Shown: positions 53,793-62,642 of the stretch, piece by piece | Layout of the letters: the number at the start of each line of letters is the position of its first letter | Numbering within the stretch: the first letter of the stretch is position 1 | Source of the DNA: Scytonema hofmannii PCC 7110 | Lineage (GTDB): Bacteria; Cyanobacteriota; Cyanobacteriia; Cyanobacteriales; Nostocaceae | NCBI RefSeq assembly: GCF_000346485.2 | Contig: NZ_KQ976354.1 | Coordinates: 9,692,341 to 9,756,340, forward strand | Reading direction: 5' to 3' | Length of the DNA: 64,000 bases | Notes under the pieces: model-generated | Told to the model about the DNA's origin: nothing | What the model saw: the letters and a program-made list of their open reading frames with translations, nothing else | The model's database searches: none | Program-made: the position numbers and the translations under genes

Positions 53793-54710
53793 ATGAGAGG
53801 ATTGGAAACTTTAACCACCACTGAGTTGTCCACTTGGGTACAGCAGGCTAGAGCCTTTGCAAGTCAAGGAAAAGTTATCGATCGCATTCCACAACTGGCT
53901 TTGGCTAATGCTAATTGGTTCGCGGTTTGCGTTCATTCTGCAAACGGGCAAGTTTATAGCGATGGTGAGACTTCTCGTGTTTTTCCGTTGATGAGCGCAA
54001 TTAAACCGTTTTCGCTGTTGTATTTGCTACAACGTTTGGGAGCAGAAACAGTTTTTCAGTGGGTTGGGGTTAAACCATCTGATGTCGCATTTAATTCTTT
54101 AGAGCAACTAATCAAGGATAATGGAAGACCTCGCAATCCCATGATTAATAGTGGAGCAATTACCCTTGCTGATAAGTTACCAGGAAATAGTGCTAGCGAT
54201 CGCTGCAAACATTTGTGTCAGTGGTTGAATCAGCAAGCCGATTGCCAACTCCAGTTAGATGAGATAATGCTGACTTCCGTGCGTTTGGTAAACTCTCAAG
54301 TCAATCAAGACATTGCCCGTTATCTTGCTCAAGCAGGGTATCTTAAAGATCTAAAAAAATCTCTTGACACTTACGAGCAAATTTGCTGCTTATCTGGAAC
54401 GGTAGAAGATTTAGCCCATTTGGGTTTGCTTTTGGCTTGCGATCGTGGACGAGTTGCAGCCCAGTATCGCCGTAGCGTGAATGCACTAATGTTAACCTGT
54501 GGGTTGTATGAATCTTCTCCCCAATATGCTTTACAGATCGGTCTACCGATGAAATCCGGGATCGGTGGCGCACTCTTGGCTGTGGTACCCGATCGAGGAG
54601 CGATCGCTTGCTACAGCCCTGCGTTGGACAATGCAGGTAACCCTGTCGCCGCACTTGCTTTTGTTGAGGCTATATCCCAGGGCTTGGGACTCAGTGTGTT
54701 TGGGAATTAG
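53793..54710 (+). CDS. glsA: Glutaminase (serine-dependent, GlsA type)
   Basis: A 305-residue protein of normal length. The catalytic S-x-x-K motif is in FPLMSAIKPFSLLYLL; NPMINSGAIT and the DTYEQICCLSGTVEDLAHLG segment follow, and PMKSGIGGALLAVVPDRGAI is the C-terminal signature. It hydrolyses glutamine to glutamate and ammonia. It stands alone, with a CCCTACTC-type tract just upstream. Confidence 0.95.
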   Translation: MRGLETLTTTELSTWVQQARAFASQGKVIDRIPQLALANANWFAVCVHSANGQVYSDGETSRVFPLMSAIKPFSLLYLLQRLGAETVFQWVGVKPSDVAFNSLEQLIKDNGRPRNPMINSGAITLADKLPGNSASDRCKHLCQWLNQQADCQLQLDEIMLTSVRLVNSQVNQDIARYLAQAGYLKDLKKSLDTYEQICCLSGTVEDLAHLGLLLACDRGRVAAQYRRSVNALMLTCGLYESSPQYALQIGLPMKSGIGGALLAVVPDRGAIACYSPALDNAGNPVAALAFVEAISQGLGLSVFGN

Positions 54711-54845
54711 TTCCAAATTCAATTAATTTTTTCCGTATAAGTAGCGTTTCTGACTGTATAAGTAAATGAAGCACTTTTAAATATACCTGGTTCGTAGTTG
54801 CGCTGTCTTCGCTAAAGCGTAACTACAAACTAGTAGCCCACCATA

Positions 54846-54879
54846 AGATCCCCGACTTCGCAGAAGTTGTCGGGGATCT
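54846..54879. repeat. AGATCCCCGACTTC inverted repeat, second copy
   Basis: AGATCCCCGACTTC, loop GCA and GAAGTTGTCGGGGATCT (one extra base) form a stem. It is related to the perfect copy at 11563-11595. It may act as a terminator after glsA. Confidence 0.8.
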
Positions 54880-55008
54880 GAGCAAACTTACCCCTATTTA
54901 GACTAAAGTAAAAAAAACACATTTTGAACAATCTGTATCAGTGTTTCTGGCAGAAGGATAACAAAGCGGGGTGTATTTGCCAGCAAACAAAAGATAGAGG
55001 TTAAAAAG

Positions 55009-55263
55009 ATGGACTTTATTGTCGTTCCTTTTCTCGTAGGCTTCTTCCTGTTAGCGTATAATTCCTGTTTAGAAGAAAATAAAGACAAAGACGCATTCAC
55101 CAAGCTATTTACCTTTGTCATATTTGTATTTGTTGCAACAGGGTTGACAGCGACTTATCAAGCTAGTTCTTCAAAACGAACGCAAGAAGTTAACGAAAAC
55201 AACACCACAACCCAACAAATAGACACAAGCAACAATGAGCGACCAGTAATCAGTGACCAGTGA
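55009..55263 (+). CDS. Small membrane protein of unknown function
   Basis: An 84-residue protein with two membrane segments (IVVPFLVGFFLLAYNSCLEE region and FTFVIFVFVATGLTATYQA) and a polar C-terminal tail of about 30 residues. The last residues (RPVISDQ) are encoded by the start of a CAGTGAC heptamer tract. ATG 55009 follows a GAGGTTAAAAAG region. I do not recognise the family. Confidence 0.6.
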   Translation: MDFIVVPFLVGFFLLAYNSCLEENKDKDAFTKLFTFVIFVFVATGLTATYQASSSKRTQEVNENNTTTQQIDTSNNERPVISDQ

Positions 55264-55472
55264 CCAGTGACCGAAAGATAAATTTGTTTTACTTAACAAT
55301 CGAGATGTTACTGAATCTATCCTCGATGGGAACTATAGATGTGTCCCTATAGAGGCAGAATGATGTGTACGCGTCTTGCTGTTGCTTTCAGCATGAGCAA
55401 AATCGCGAGTCCATACGCTCAGCATTGTCTCTGTTTTGGATGGCAATGTTGAGCTGATGGTGCCGAAATTAG

Positions 55473-57251
55473 ATGACTCATATCAATTTCAGAAAGCTAG
55501 TGACCCAAAAAGAAGTTATCAATATACTCATTAACCTTGCTAATGAGATGGGTTCTTCTTTCTGCATAGAAGATACAAGTGGCAAATTACTAATCGGTAC
55601 AGACAACAAGGTATTAGTCAATAAACATCCAGTCAAGCTTTTAGACGAAGTCGTTGGCTGGGTTATTGGCGATAAGAAGGCAGAAACTATTGCCTTTTTA
55701 CTTTCCTACCTAGCACAACAGCAGTATGAAAAGAAGTTACTAGCCAATGAACTGTTAGACAAGTATCAGGAAATTGACTTATTTCATGACATTTTTACAC
55801 AGGTAACTGCTAGTTTAAATCCCAAAGAAGTTGCTCGACTGGTCATTGAAGAAGCTAGAAAATCAATTCAGTCTACAAGTGCTTCAATTCTCTTATTCAA
55901 CAACAATACAGGTCAGTTAGACACTCTCTGGAAAGACGGTCAGAACGGTTGCTTTGAAAAGCCTTTGATACAAGCTCAAGGAATTATTAGCACAATTGTA
56001 AAATCGTGTCAAGGTGAGATTGTTAATGATGTATTCTCAGATCCAAGGTTTGTAAATAACCAAGTTAACTTCCATTCTTTCATTTGTGTGCCTTTGATAA
56101 CAAAGAAGCAGGTGATTGGAGCGATCGTTATTATTAGTGAAACTCCTACCACTTACTCTACTCAAGACTTAAAACTGTTAACTATACTGGCATTACAAAC
56201 AGCAGTAGCTATTGAAAAAGCTGTGCTTTACGAACAAAATTGCAATGCACTTCATGTAGCCCAGGAGCAAACACAGCAACTCCAACGAACTCTCTACGAA
56301 CTACAGCAAACACAAACACAGCTAATTCAAAGTGAAAAGATGTCTAGCTTGGGTCAACTAGTTGCTGGTGTTGCTCATGAAATTAACAACCCAGTTAACT
56401 ATGTTGCTGGTAACCTCAATTATGCACAACAGTATACTCAAGACCTTCTTAACTTATTACATCTTTATCAAAAATATTATCCACAGCCAGTTTCTGAAAT
56501 TGAAGATTTACTTCAAGATTTAGATCTGGAATTTCTCAAACAGGATTTTATAAATCTGCTGTCCTCCATGCATTTAGGAATTGAACGCATTCGTAGCTTA
56601 GCATCATCATTGCGGAATTTTTCCCGATTGGATCGAGAAGAAATGAAGCCCGTTGATATTCACGAAGGAATAGATGCTACACTGTTGATTCTCCAAAGCA
56701 GACTGAAGCAAAATGAAAGACATCAGGGCATAGAAATCGTCAAAGAGTATGGCAATATTCCCCTAATTGAAGGTTATGCTAATCAGCTTAACCAGGTGTT
56801 TATGAATTTGATTGCTAATGCAATTGATGCTATTGAAGAACAAGAAAAACCAGGCATTATCAATATTTATACGGGATTGATAAATGAGTATAATTTTCAG
56901 CAAGCAATAAGTAGGAATTCTCAATTAAAAGACTTATTCAAAATTTCTAGTTTAGAATCTGAACACCAAATATTTTCCAGCGTTTTTGTTGTCATTAGCG
57001 ATAACGGAATGGGTATAGATGAAACTGTCCGGAAACATTTGTTTGAGCCGTTTTTTACAACTAAACCAACGAGTAAGGGAACTGGATTGGGATTATCCAT
57101 TAGCTCTCAAATTATTGAAAAGCATGGTGGAACACTACAATGTATTTCCCATCCCGGACAAGGAACCACTTTCTGGATTGAAATTCCTGTCGAGCAAACA
57201 ATCCGGAAATCTTCGGAAACAAATGTTACAGTATTTCAGCCAACTCTCTAG
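55473..57251 (+). CDS. GAF-domain sensor histidine kinase
   Basis: A 592-residue soluble kinase. A non-assigned N-terminal domain (about 1-105) precedes a GAF domain (about 110-250), a short coiled coil and a kinase core. The H-box reads LVAGVAHEINNPVNYVAGNL (the HEINNPVN form), the N-box QVFMNLIANAIDAI, the G1 box SDNGMGID and the G2 box SKGTGLGLSIS, all intact. It is the first gene of a plus-strand signalling run with the next kinase 15 bases downstream. Confidence 0.92.
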   Translation: MTHINFRKLVTQKEVINILINLANEMGSSFCIEDTSGKLLIGTDNKVLVNKHPVKLLDEVVGWVIGDKKAETIAFLLSYLAQQQYEKKLLANELLDKYQEIDLFHDIFTQVTASLNPKEVARLVIEEARKSIQSTSASILLFNNNTGQLDTLWKDGQNGCFEKPLIQAQGIISTIVKSCQGEIVNDVFSDPRFVNNQVNFHSFICVPLITKKQVIGAIVIISETPTTYSTQDLKLLTILALQTAVAIEKAVLYEQNCNALHVAQEQTQQLQRTLYELQQTQTQLIQSEKMSSLGQLVAGVAHEINNPVNYVAGNLNYAQQYTQDLLNLLHLYQKYYPQPVSEIEDLLQDLDLEFLKQDFINLLSSMHLGIERIRSLASSLRNFSRLDREEMKPVDIHEGIDATLLILQSRLKQNERHQGIEIVKEYGNIPLIEGYANQLNQVFMNLIANAIDAIEEQEKPGIINIYTGLINEYNFQQAISRNSQLKDLFKISSLESEHQIFSSVFVVISDNGMGIDETVRKHLFEPFFTTKPTSKGTGLGLSISSQIIEKHGGTLQCISHPGQGTTFWIEIPVEQTIRKSSETNVTVFQPTL

Positions 57252-57265
57252 AGAAAATCACAACA

Positions 57266-59905
57266 ATGACAAATGCCATCAACTCAAACAAAGCGTATTC
57301 TAAACATAGCGATCGCTCTACCCGACTTAAATGTAAAATTAGTATTCGCGATCGCTTAAGTTTGTTGTTTGGCAGTCTAGTTTTTATTAATTTGGTTGCT
57401 GTTGGTATTGGGGGGATAGGATTAAATCGCGTTCGGAATAGTAGCCCGTTAATTAACACTATAGGTTCCGAACAGATGCTGACTTACAGATTAGCTTATT
57501 GGGCTAATCTACGTTCTAAAAAAACAAACTCTGGAGAGCGTATCACCATTGATGTTAGTATTAGAGATGACATTCAGAATTTTGAAACATCACTTTCTGC
57601 TATACATAAGGGTTCAAAGAAACTGGGGTTAAATCCCATTTCTGACCCAAAAGTGCTTGCTCAACTGGAAAAAGTTGCAGATGCTTGGCAAATTTATCGC
57701 CAGAAGATAGAAAATTATTTGATGAGTTCTCCTCAACAAGAACAAGAATATCTCGAACAAATTAATAATTTGACCAGCTTCTTAACAAATTTAATGGATG
57801 TGACAACAAGAAGTGTGGAAACACAGACTGCTGACACTGCAATTCAAAGTCAGAACTTACTTTTGATGGCTTTGGTGCTGAGCTTGCTGTCAATACCCAT
57901 ATCACTAGTAGTAGTTTCTCAAATTATTCATGCTCTTACTCAAGTGACTGTAACTGCTGACCAAATGGCTAAGGGCGAGTTACATATAAGAGCCAAAGTC
58001 ACCTCTAGGGATGAAGTCGGCGTTCTTGCTTCTACGCTTAACACCATGGCGGAGCAAATTGACGACTTGCTGCGAGGACTTAAAGTACATGGTCAGGAAC
58101 TTGAAAATGCTCTCATTTATTTAAGTACTATCATTGATAATTTGGTAGATGGTCTTTTAGTCACAGACACAGAATCTAAAATTAAGCGCTACAACCCAGC
58201 ATTACTGACAATGTTTGGATTGGAAGACACAGATTTAGCAAATCGAGACTGCAAGACTTTAGCAAATTCCAAAGTTGTTGAACTTGTAGAACAGACACGG
58301 AGACGATTTGGAGAGGTTTTCACAACAGAACTCGAATTAACAAATGGACGTATTGGTCAGGCTGTGGCAAGAGCAATTGTTAAAGATGCAGCAAACACAC
58401 AGGACAATAATTCGCTTGGTTCGATTATTTTGATTCGAGATATTACTGCTGAGAAAGAAGTGGATCGAATGAAAACTGATTTCATTTCCACAGTGTCCCA
58501 TGAACTGCGAACACCCCTCACTTCAGTCTTGGGATTTGCCTCAATTATTCAAGACAAGTTAGAGGAACTTGCTCCACAGATCGATCCAGAACATCGCAAA
58601 GCTCAACGCACTCTCAAACAAGTTCAAACAAATATCAATATTATTGTGTCTGAAGCGGAACGATTGACTACGCTCATCAATGACGTTTTGGATGTCGCCA
58701 AGATGGAAGCTGGCAAAGTTGAGTGGTATATGGAGCCACTTTACATTGGAGATGTAATCGAGCGAGCAATAGCAGCTACGTCTTCTCTGTTTGAGATGAA
58801 AGGATTGGAGTTACGCAAGGTCATTGACCCCGACCTACCTCTTATGATTGGGGATAGCGATCGCCTGATTCAAGTTATGATTAACCTGATTTCCAATGCT
58901 GTCAAGTTCACCGAGCGAGGTCATATTACCTGTCAAGCAAAAATCGCTCGTGGCACGATGCTTTTAAGCATTACTGATACTGGCATTGGCATTGCTACAG
59001 ATGACAAACCTAAAGTGTTTGAAAGATTTAAGCAGGTGGGAAACACTCTAACTGACAAACCCAAAGGCACAGGTTTGGGGTTACCTATCTGCAAACAAAT
59101 CGTAGAACATCATGGGGGTCGCATTTGGGTTGAGAGCGAGCAAGGCTTGGGCAGTACTTTTTTCTTTACTTTGCCTCTGATGAATAATGTAGAGACAGAA
59201 AAACTCTCTATTAATACTTTAATTAAGCAATTAAAGGAGCACGTTGTCACTGCCAATTCTGATTTTATTCAAAAGTACAAAACAATTCTTGTTGTTGATG
59301 ATGACGCTCACATTCGCGAATTGCTCAGACAGGAATTAGAAACCGAAGGCTATAAAGTTCGAGAAGCTAAAGATGGTATGGATGCGATCGCTCAAGTTAA
59401 AATAGCTCAGCCCGATCTTATTATTCTAGATGTGATGATGCCTCAAATTAATGGGTTTGAGGTAGCTGCAGTACTCAAAAATAATCCACAGACAACAGCT
59501 ATTCCAATTATTATCCTTTCAATTATTGAAGATAAGGAAAGAGGCTATCGACTGGGTATCGATCGTTACTTAACTAAACCAATTCATAAAGAAGATTTAC
59601 TCGGAAATATTGGTGTACTACTTTCACAAGGAGTCTCCCAGAAAAAAGTACTAATAGTAGATACAAATGCCTCTACTTTACAAACATTATCTGACGTATT
59701 GCAGGCGCAAGGTTACAATGTTGTAGAAGCCTCTGACCGTCAAGAATGTATTGAAAAGGCATTAGCAATTCAACCCGATATGATTATAGTAGACTCATAT
59801 TTTCAGGAGCAACACAACTTAGTGAAAACACTGCGATTTGAAAAGGGAATGGAAAATGTCTTTTTTATTTTACTTACAGATAACCACACAGAAAAATTTT
59901 TATGA
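57266..59905 (+). CDS. Hybrid sensor kinase with HAMP, PAS, HisKA, HATPase and two receivers
   Basis: An 879-residue protein. Membrane segments at LSLLFGSLVFINLVAVGIGG and LLLMALVLSLLSIPISLVVV flank a periplasmic sensor of the NarX/PilJ type (TIGSEQMLTYRLAYWANL). HAMP, PAS, H-box DFISTVSHELRTPLTSVLGF, N-box MINLISNAVKFT and G2 GTGLGLPICK follow. Receiver 1 (about 672-785) is complete (VVDDD, LIILDVMMP, LTKP). Receiver 2 (about 795-879) starts LIVDTNAS and ends at LLTDNHTEKFL, before the conserved Lys-Pro, so it is truncated and probably inactive. It overlaps the next gene by 4 bases. Confidence 0.93.
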   Translation: MTNAINSNKAYSKHSDRSTRLKCKISIRDRLSLLFGSLVFINLVAVGIGGIGLNRVRNSSPLINTIGSEQMLTYRLAYWANLRSKKTNSGERITIDVSIRDDIQNFETSLSAIHKGSKKLGLNPISDPKVLAQLEKVADAWQIYRQKIENYLMSSPQQEQEYLEQINNLTSFLTNLMDVTTRSVETQTADTAIQSQNLLLMALVLSLLSIPISLVVVSQIIHALTQVTVTADQMAKGELHIRAKVTSRDEVGVLASTLNTMAEQIDDLLRGLKVHGQELENALIYLSTIIDNLVDGLLVTDTESKIKRYNPALLTMFGLEDTDLANRDCKTLANSKVVELVEQTRRRFGEVFTTELELTNGRIGQAVARAIVKDAANTQDNNSLGSIILIRDITAEKEVDRMKTDFISTVSHELRTPLTSVLGFASIIQDKLEELAPQIDPEHRKAQRTLKQVQTNINIIVSEAERLTTLINDVLDVAKMEAGKVEWYMEPLYIGDVIERAIAATSSLFEMKGLELRKVIDPDLPLMIGDSDRLIQVMINLISNAVKFTERGHITCQAKIARGTMLLSITDTGIGIATDDKPKVFERFKQVGNTLTDKPKGTGLGLPICKQIVEHHGGRIWVESEQGLGSTFFFTLPLMNNVETEKLSINTLIKQLKEHVVTANSDFIQKYKTILVVDDDAHIRELLRQELETEGYKVREAKDGMDAIAQVKIAQPDLIILDVMMPQINGFEVAAVLKNNPQTTAIPIIILSIIEDKERGYRLGIDRYLTKPIHKEDLLGNIGVLLSQGVSQKKVLIVDTNASTLQTLSDVLQAQGYNVVEASDRQECIEKALAIQPDMIIVDSYFQEQHNLVKTLRFEKGMENVFFILLTDNHTEKFL

Positions 59906-60279
59906 CTAAAAAAATCTTGATAGTTGATGACGAACCAAATATTTTAATCCTTATGGAGCAAGCATTGGAGAGTTTAGAAGACGAAGGAGTAGAGTTACTC
60001 ACAGCTAAAAATGGAGAAGAAGCATTGGAACTTATTAAAACAGAAAAACCATTACTCGTGTTTATGGATGTTATGATGCCAAAGATGAATGGATTAGAGG
60101 TTTGCCATACTGTTAAACATGAACTAGGGCTACAAGATGTGTATATTATTCTATTAACTGCCAAAGGACAAGAGTTTGATAAGCAAAAAGGAAGCGATGT
60201 TGGTGCAGATTTGTATATGACAAAGCCTTTTCGCCCTAAAAGTGTTTTGGAAACCTCTAGAACTGTACTTGGTTGTTAG
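59902..60279 (+). CDS. CheY-like single-domain response regulator
   Basis: A 125-residue receiver with IVDDEPN, LVFMDVMMPKMNG (phospho-acceptor Asp), ILLTAKGQ and YMTKPFRP. No output domain. Its ATG overlaps the stop of the hybrid kinase gene, so translation is coupled; it likely accepts phosphate from one or both upstream kinases. A weak RBS means expression may depend on that coupling. Confidence 0.93.
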   Translation: MTKKILIVDDEPNILILMEQALESLEDEGVELLTAKNGEEALELIKTEKPLLVFMDVMMPKMNGLEVCHTVKHELGLQDVYIILLTAKGQEFDKQKGSDVGADLYMTKPFRPKSVLETSRTVLGC

Positions 60280-60303
60280 TCTACGTAGTTTGATTAGAGC
60301 TAC

Positions 60304-61080
60304 TTAAATCTTCATAAATCCAAATTTTTCAAAGATAGATATCGCGCGATCGCTTTTGAGAAAATTAATAAATTCACGAGCTTCAGCAATATGCTTGCTA
60401 TTTTTTACAACTGCGATGGTGGAAATGACAGGAGCATGGGAACCCTCAGGTGAGATCGCCAAAATCTTGACTTTTCTGGAGCGTTTAGCTTCAGTTAAAA
60501 AAGTAATTCCAACATCTGCATGACCTGTTTCAACATACTTAAGAACTTGCTGTACATCTTGTTCTTCAAAAATCCCTTTAGATTTCACCTGGTCGTAAAT
60601 TTTGAAAAAATCAAGAATTTGTTTAGCATAAATTCCTGCATCAATATTTTCTGTTCCTAATGCAATTCGTTTTACCTTATTGTTAAGTATATCCTGAAAA
60701 TTTGAGCTCCCAGTAAAGTTATTTAATGAAATCAGTACTATTTCATTCTTCATAAAATTTTGACGAGAATCTTCTAAGATAAAACCTTTCTTCTGCAATT
60801 CGTTCATTGGTCTAACAGAAGCTGGAAGATAAACATCCACAGGCGCTCCAAGTTCAATTTGTTTTTTCAAAACACCGCCACCAGTAATGTTGTAATTAAC
60901 GAGGATATTTGGTTGTTTTTCTGTGTATAGTCTACCAACTTCTACCATTGCATCTCTAAATACAGCAGCAGCAGAAATAGTCAAAGCTACTGGTTTTGTC
61001 TGATGTGTGTTACAGCTATTTAAGCCTAAATATAAAATAGTAATAGAACTAGTCAAGATAAGGAATTTTCGTCTTTTCAT
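60304..61080 (-). CDS. modA: Molybdate-type ABC transporter substrate-binding lipoprotein
   Basis: A 258-residue protein. The N-terminus is a lipobox-type signal (ITILYLGLNSC, lipidated Cys near residue 23). The ModA pattern follows: LTISAAAVFRDAMVEVGRLY, ITGGGVLKKQIELGAPVDVY, RIALGTENIDAGIYAKQIL and VETGHADVGITFLTEA. It binds molybdate or tungstate. No modB or modC gene lies in the window. It converges on the CheY-like gene. Confidence 0.88.
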   Translation of the reverse strand: MKRRKFLILTSSITILYLGLNSCNTHQTKPVALTISAAAVFRDAMVEVGRLYTEKQPNILVNYNITGGGVLKKQIELGAPVDVYLPASVRPMNELQKKGFILEDSRQNFMKNEIVLISLNNFTGSSNFQDILNNKVKRIALGTENIDAGIYAKQILDFFKIYDQVKSKGIFEEQDVQQVLKYVETGHADVGITFLTEAKRSRKVKILAISPEGSHAPVISTIAVVKNSKHIAEAREFINFLKSDRAISIFEKFGFMKI

Positions 61081-61148
61081 AAAGGTAGCTTGCTTCTTTA
61101 AGTACTAGAATACTCTCAACATCATTGTTAAAAATGCCTTACTTTTTA

Positions 61149-61249
61149 AGGACTTACGCACTCACACGAAAGGAACCAGGTTTCTGGACAGAGACTTATG
61201 ACTGAAACAACAATTTTTGGTAAAGAAACCCGGTTTCTGCGTAAGTCCT
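61149..61249. mobile_element. MITE-like element with AGGACTTACGCA ends
   Basis: About 101 bases bounded by AGGACTTACGCA and the exact complement TGCGTAAGTCCT, with an internal AACCAGGTTTCT / AAACCCGGTTTCT pair. No coding capacity. An isolated TGCGTAAGTCCTA end is at about 6909-6921. Confidence 0.65.
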
Positions 61250-61321
61250 ATTTTTATTGTTCCCAAATTTAGCTAACCTCTAACAAAGCATAATTAAGTC
61301 AACATAAAAAACGTGAGATAT

Positions 61322-61354
61322 AGAAACCCGGTTTCTCAAAGAAACCGGGTTTCT
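61322..61354. repeat. AGAAACCCGGTTTC perfect palindrome
   Basis: AGAAACCCGGTTTC, loop TCAAA and the exact complement. It forms a strong stem in the gap between modA and the CAAD gene. The remaining bases of the gap (61355-61511) hold a partial GTAGGGCTAAAACCCACT unit and no gene. Confidence 0.85.
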
Positions 61355-61511
61355 GACGACAAGTAGGTAGGGCTAAAACCCACTCAACACTAAAGCTCTG
61401 ATAACAAAACGGTCAAGCAAAACATTCCATTTTTGCTTGACCAATAGCATTCAACTAAGTATTCATGACAAAAAACGAGCTTTGGAATTTATTTTCCAAT
61501 TAGCTCAAAAA

Positions 61512-61967
61512 TTATGAATCTTGAGTTCCTAAAATGTCATTTTTGATGGATTGAATTTGTTCTGCTAACTCTTGTCGGGTCGAACCTTTAAGAAGATAAC
61601 GAAAAACAAACCAAGTTGTGTAACTAATTCCAATTAATTCAAAAATTGGATATAGTAACGGAATATCATTAATGGCGTCAAGTATTGCCAAAACTACTTT
61701 GCCTGTAACAATTGTGGCAGCAATTAAAACAATAGTAACAGTTAATTGCTGATATTGATTAAAAAACTTACCTAAGTTATCTGGTAAATCAGCTAAAAAC
61801 TGTGAGACTTGTTCTCCGATATCTTGCCATTTTTCTTGAGATTTTGCAGCAGATGGTGGTAACAAAGACTGGTTTGGTTTCGTACCTTCAATTGCTGCTA
61901 CAGGGGTGGTGATGGTTGTATCTGGAACGTCGTCAAAAGATTGCAGTTGCTGTACGTTAGCGTCCAT
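61512..61967 (-). CDS. CAAD-domain membrane protein
   Basis: A 151-residue protein. A disordered N-terminus of about 40 residues is followed by an amphipathic helix (EKWQDIGEQVSQFLADLPDN), two membrane segments (VTIVLIAATIVTGKVVLAIL and LLYPIFELIGISYTTWFVF) and a C-terminal helix. This matches the cyanobacterial CAAD domain, which is also appended to some aminoacyl-tRNA synthetases and anchors them to thylakoids. Here it is a stand-alone form, as in CURT1-like proteins that curve thylakoids. Confidence 0.88.
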   Translation of the reverse strand: MDANVQQLQSFDDVPDTTITTPVAAIEGTKPNQSLLPPSAAKSQEKWQDIGEQVSQFLADLPDNLGKFFNQYQQLTVTIVLIAATIVTGKVVLAILDAINDIPLLYPIFELIGISYTTWFVFRYLLKGSTRQELAEQIQSIKNDILGTQDS

Positions 61968-62065
61968 ACTCTTCCTCTATTAAGTAACTATCGCTACAAT
62001 AAGTCAAAAGTCAAAATAAAGATTTTATCAGCAATATTTTTTGACTTTTGACTTCTCACAACGAG

Positions 62066-62536
62066 CTAGCTTGATGGCTGACCTACTTTTGCTTTATTAA
62101 CTACAGTTGTAACACCTTTGATTTCCTTTGCCAAAGGCTCAATCTTGTTAAGTTGCTCTTGGTTTGTCACAGTTCCCGCAACTGTAACTGTTCCGTTATC
62201 TTCAGCTTCAACAGTTAACTGACCGTTAGGAATGTTAGCTTCTAACTTCGTGCGAACCTCACTTTCTAGATCGTCTTCACTTCTGTTTGTAGCCTTGCCA
62301 TCATTCAAAACATTGTTGCGCTCTTCACGAGCCTTGATGTCAGCATTAAGTTGGTCTCTACGAACTTGACTTTGAGCATCCTTAAGAGCCGCTTCTGTTG
62401 CTTCTGGTGCTGGTGCTTGTGCTGCTTCGTTAGTATTGTTAGGTGCATCAGAACTGCTCTTGGAAACATCGGGACTACAAGCAGCTGCACCAAAAACTAA
62501 AAGGGAACCAAATACGAAGGGAATAAGCTTTTTCAT
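62066..62536 (-). CDS. BON-domain lipoprotein
   Basis: A 156-residue protein. The signal has a lipobox (LLVFGAAACS, Cys near residue 20). After a Ala/Glu-rich linker the BON domain (about 85-150) shows LESEVRTKLEANIPNGQLTV and VTVAGTVTNQEQLNKIEPLA. BON domains bind membranes or phospholipid and are found in osmotic-stress proteins such as OsmY. It is 98 bases downstream of the CAAD gene's start region on the same strand. Confidence 0.88.
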   Translation of the reverse strand: MKKLIPFVFGSLLVFGAAACSPDVSKSSSDAPNNTNEAAQAPAPEATEAALKDAQSQVRRDQLNADIKAREERNNVLNDGKATNRSEDDLESEVRTKLEANIPNGQLTVEAEDNGTVTVAGTVTNQEQLNKIEPLAKEIKGVTTVVNKAKVGQPSS

Positions 62537-62642
62537 CTTGAATCAATCCTTTGTTAATAGTTAATGGTTGGTGGTTAGTTGTTAGTTGTTAGTTGTTAGT
62601 CGTTAATAGCTACTAACCAACAACTACTAACCACTAACGCTC

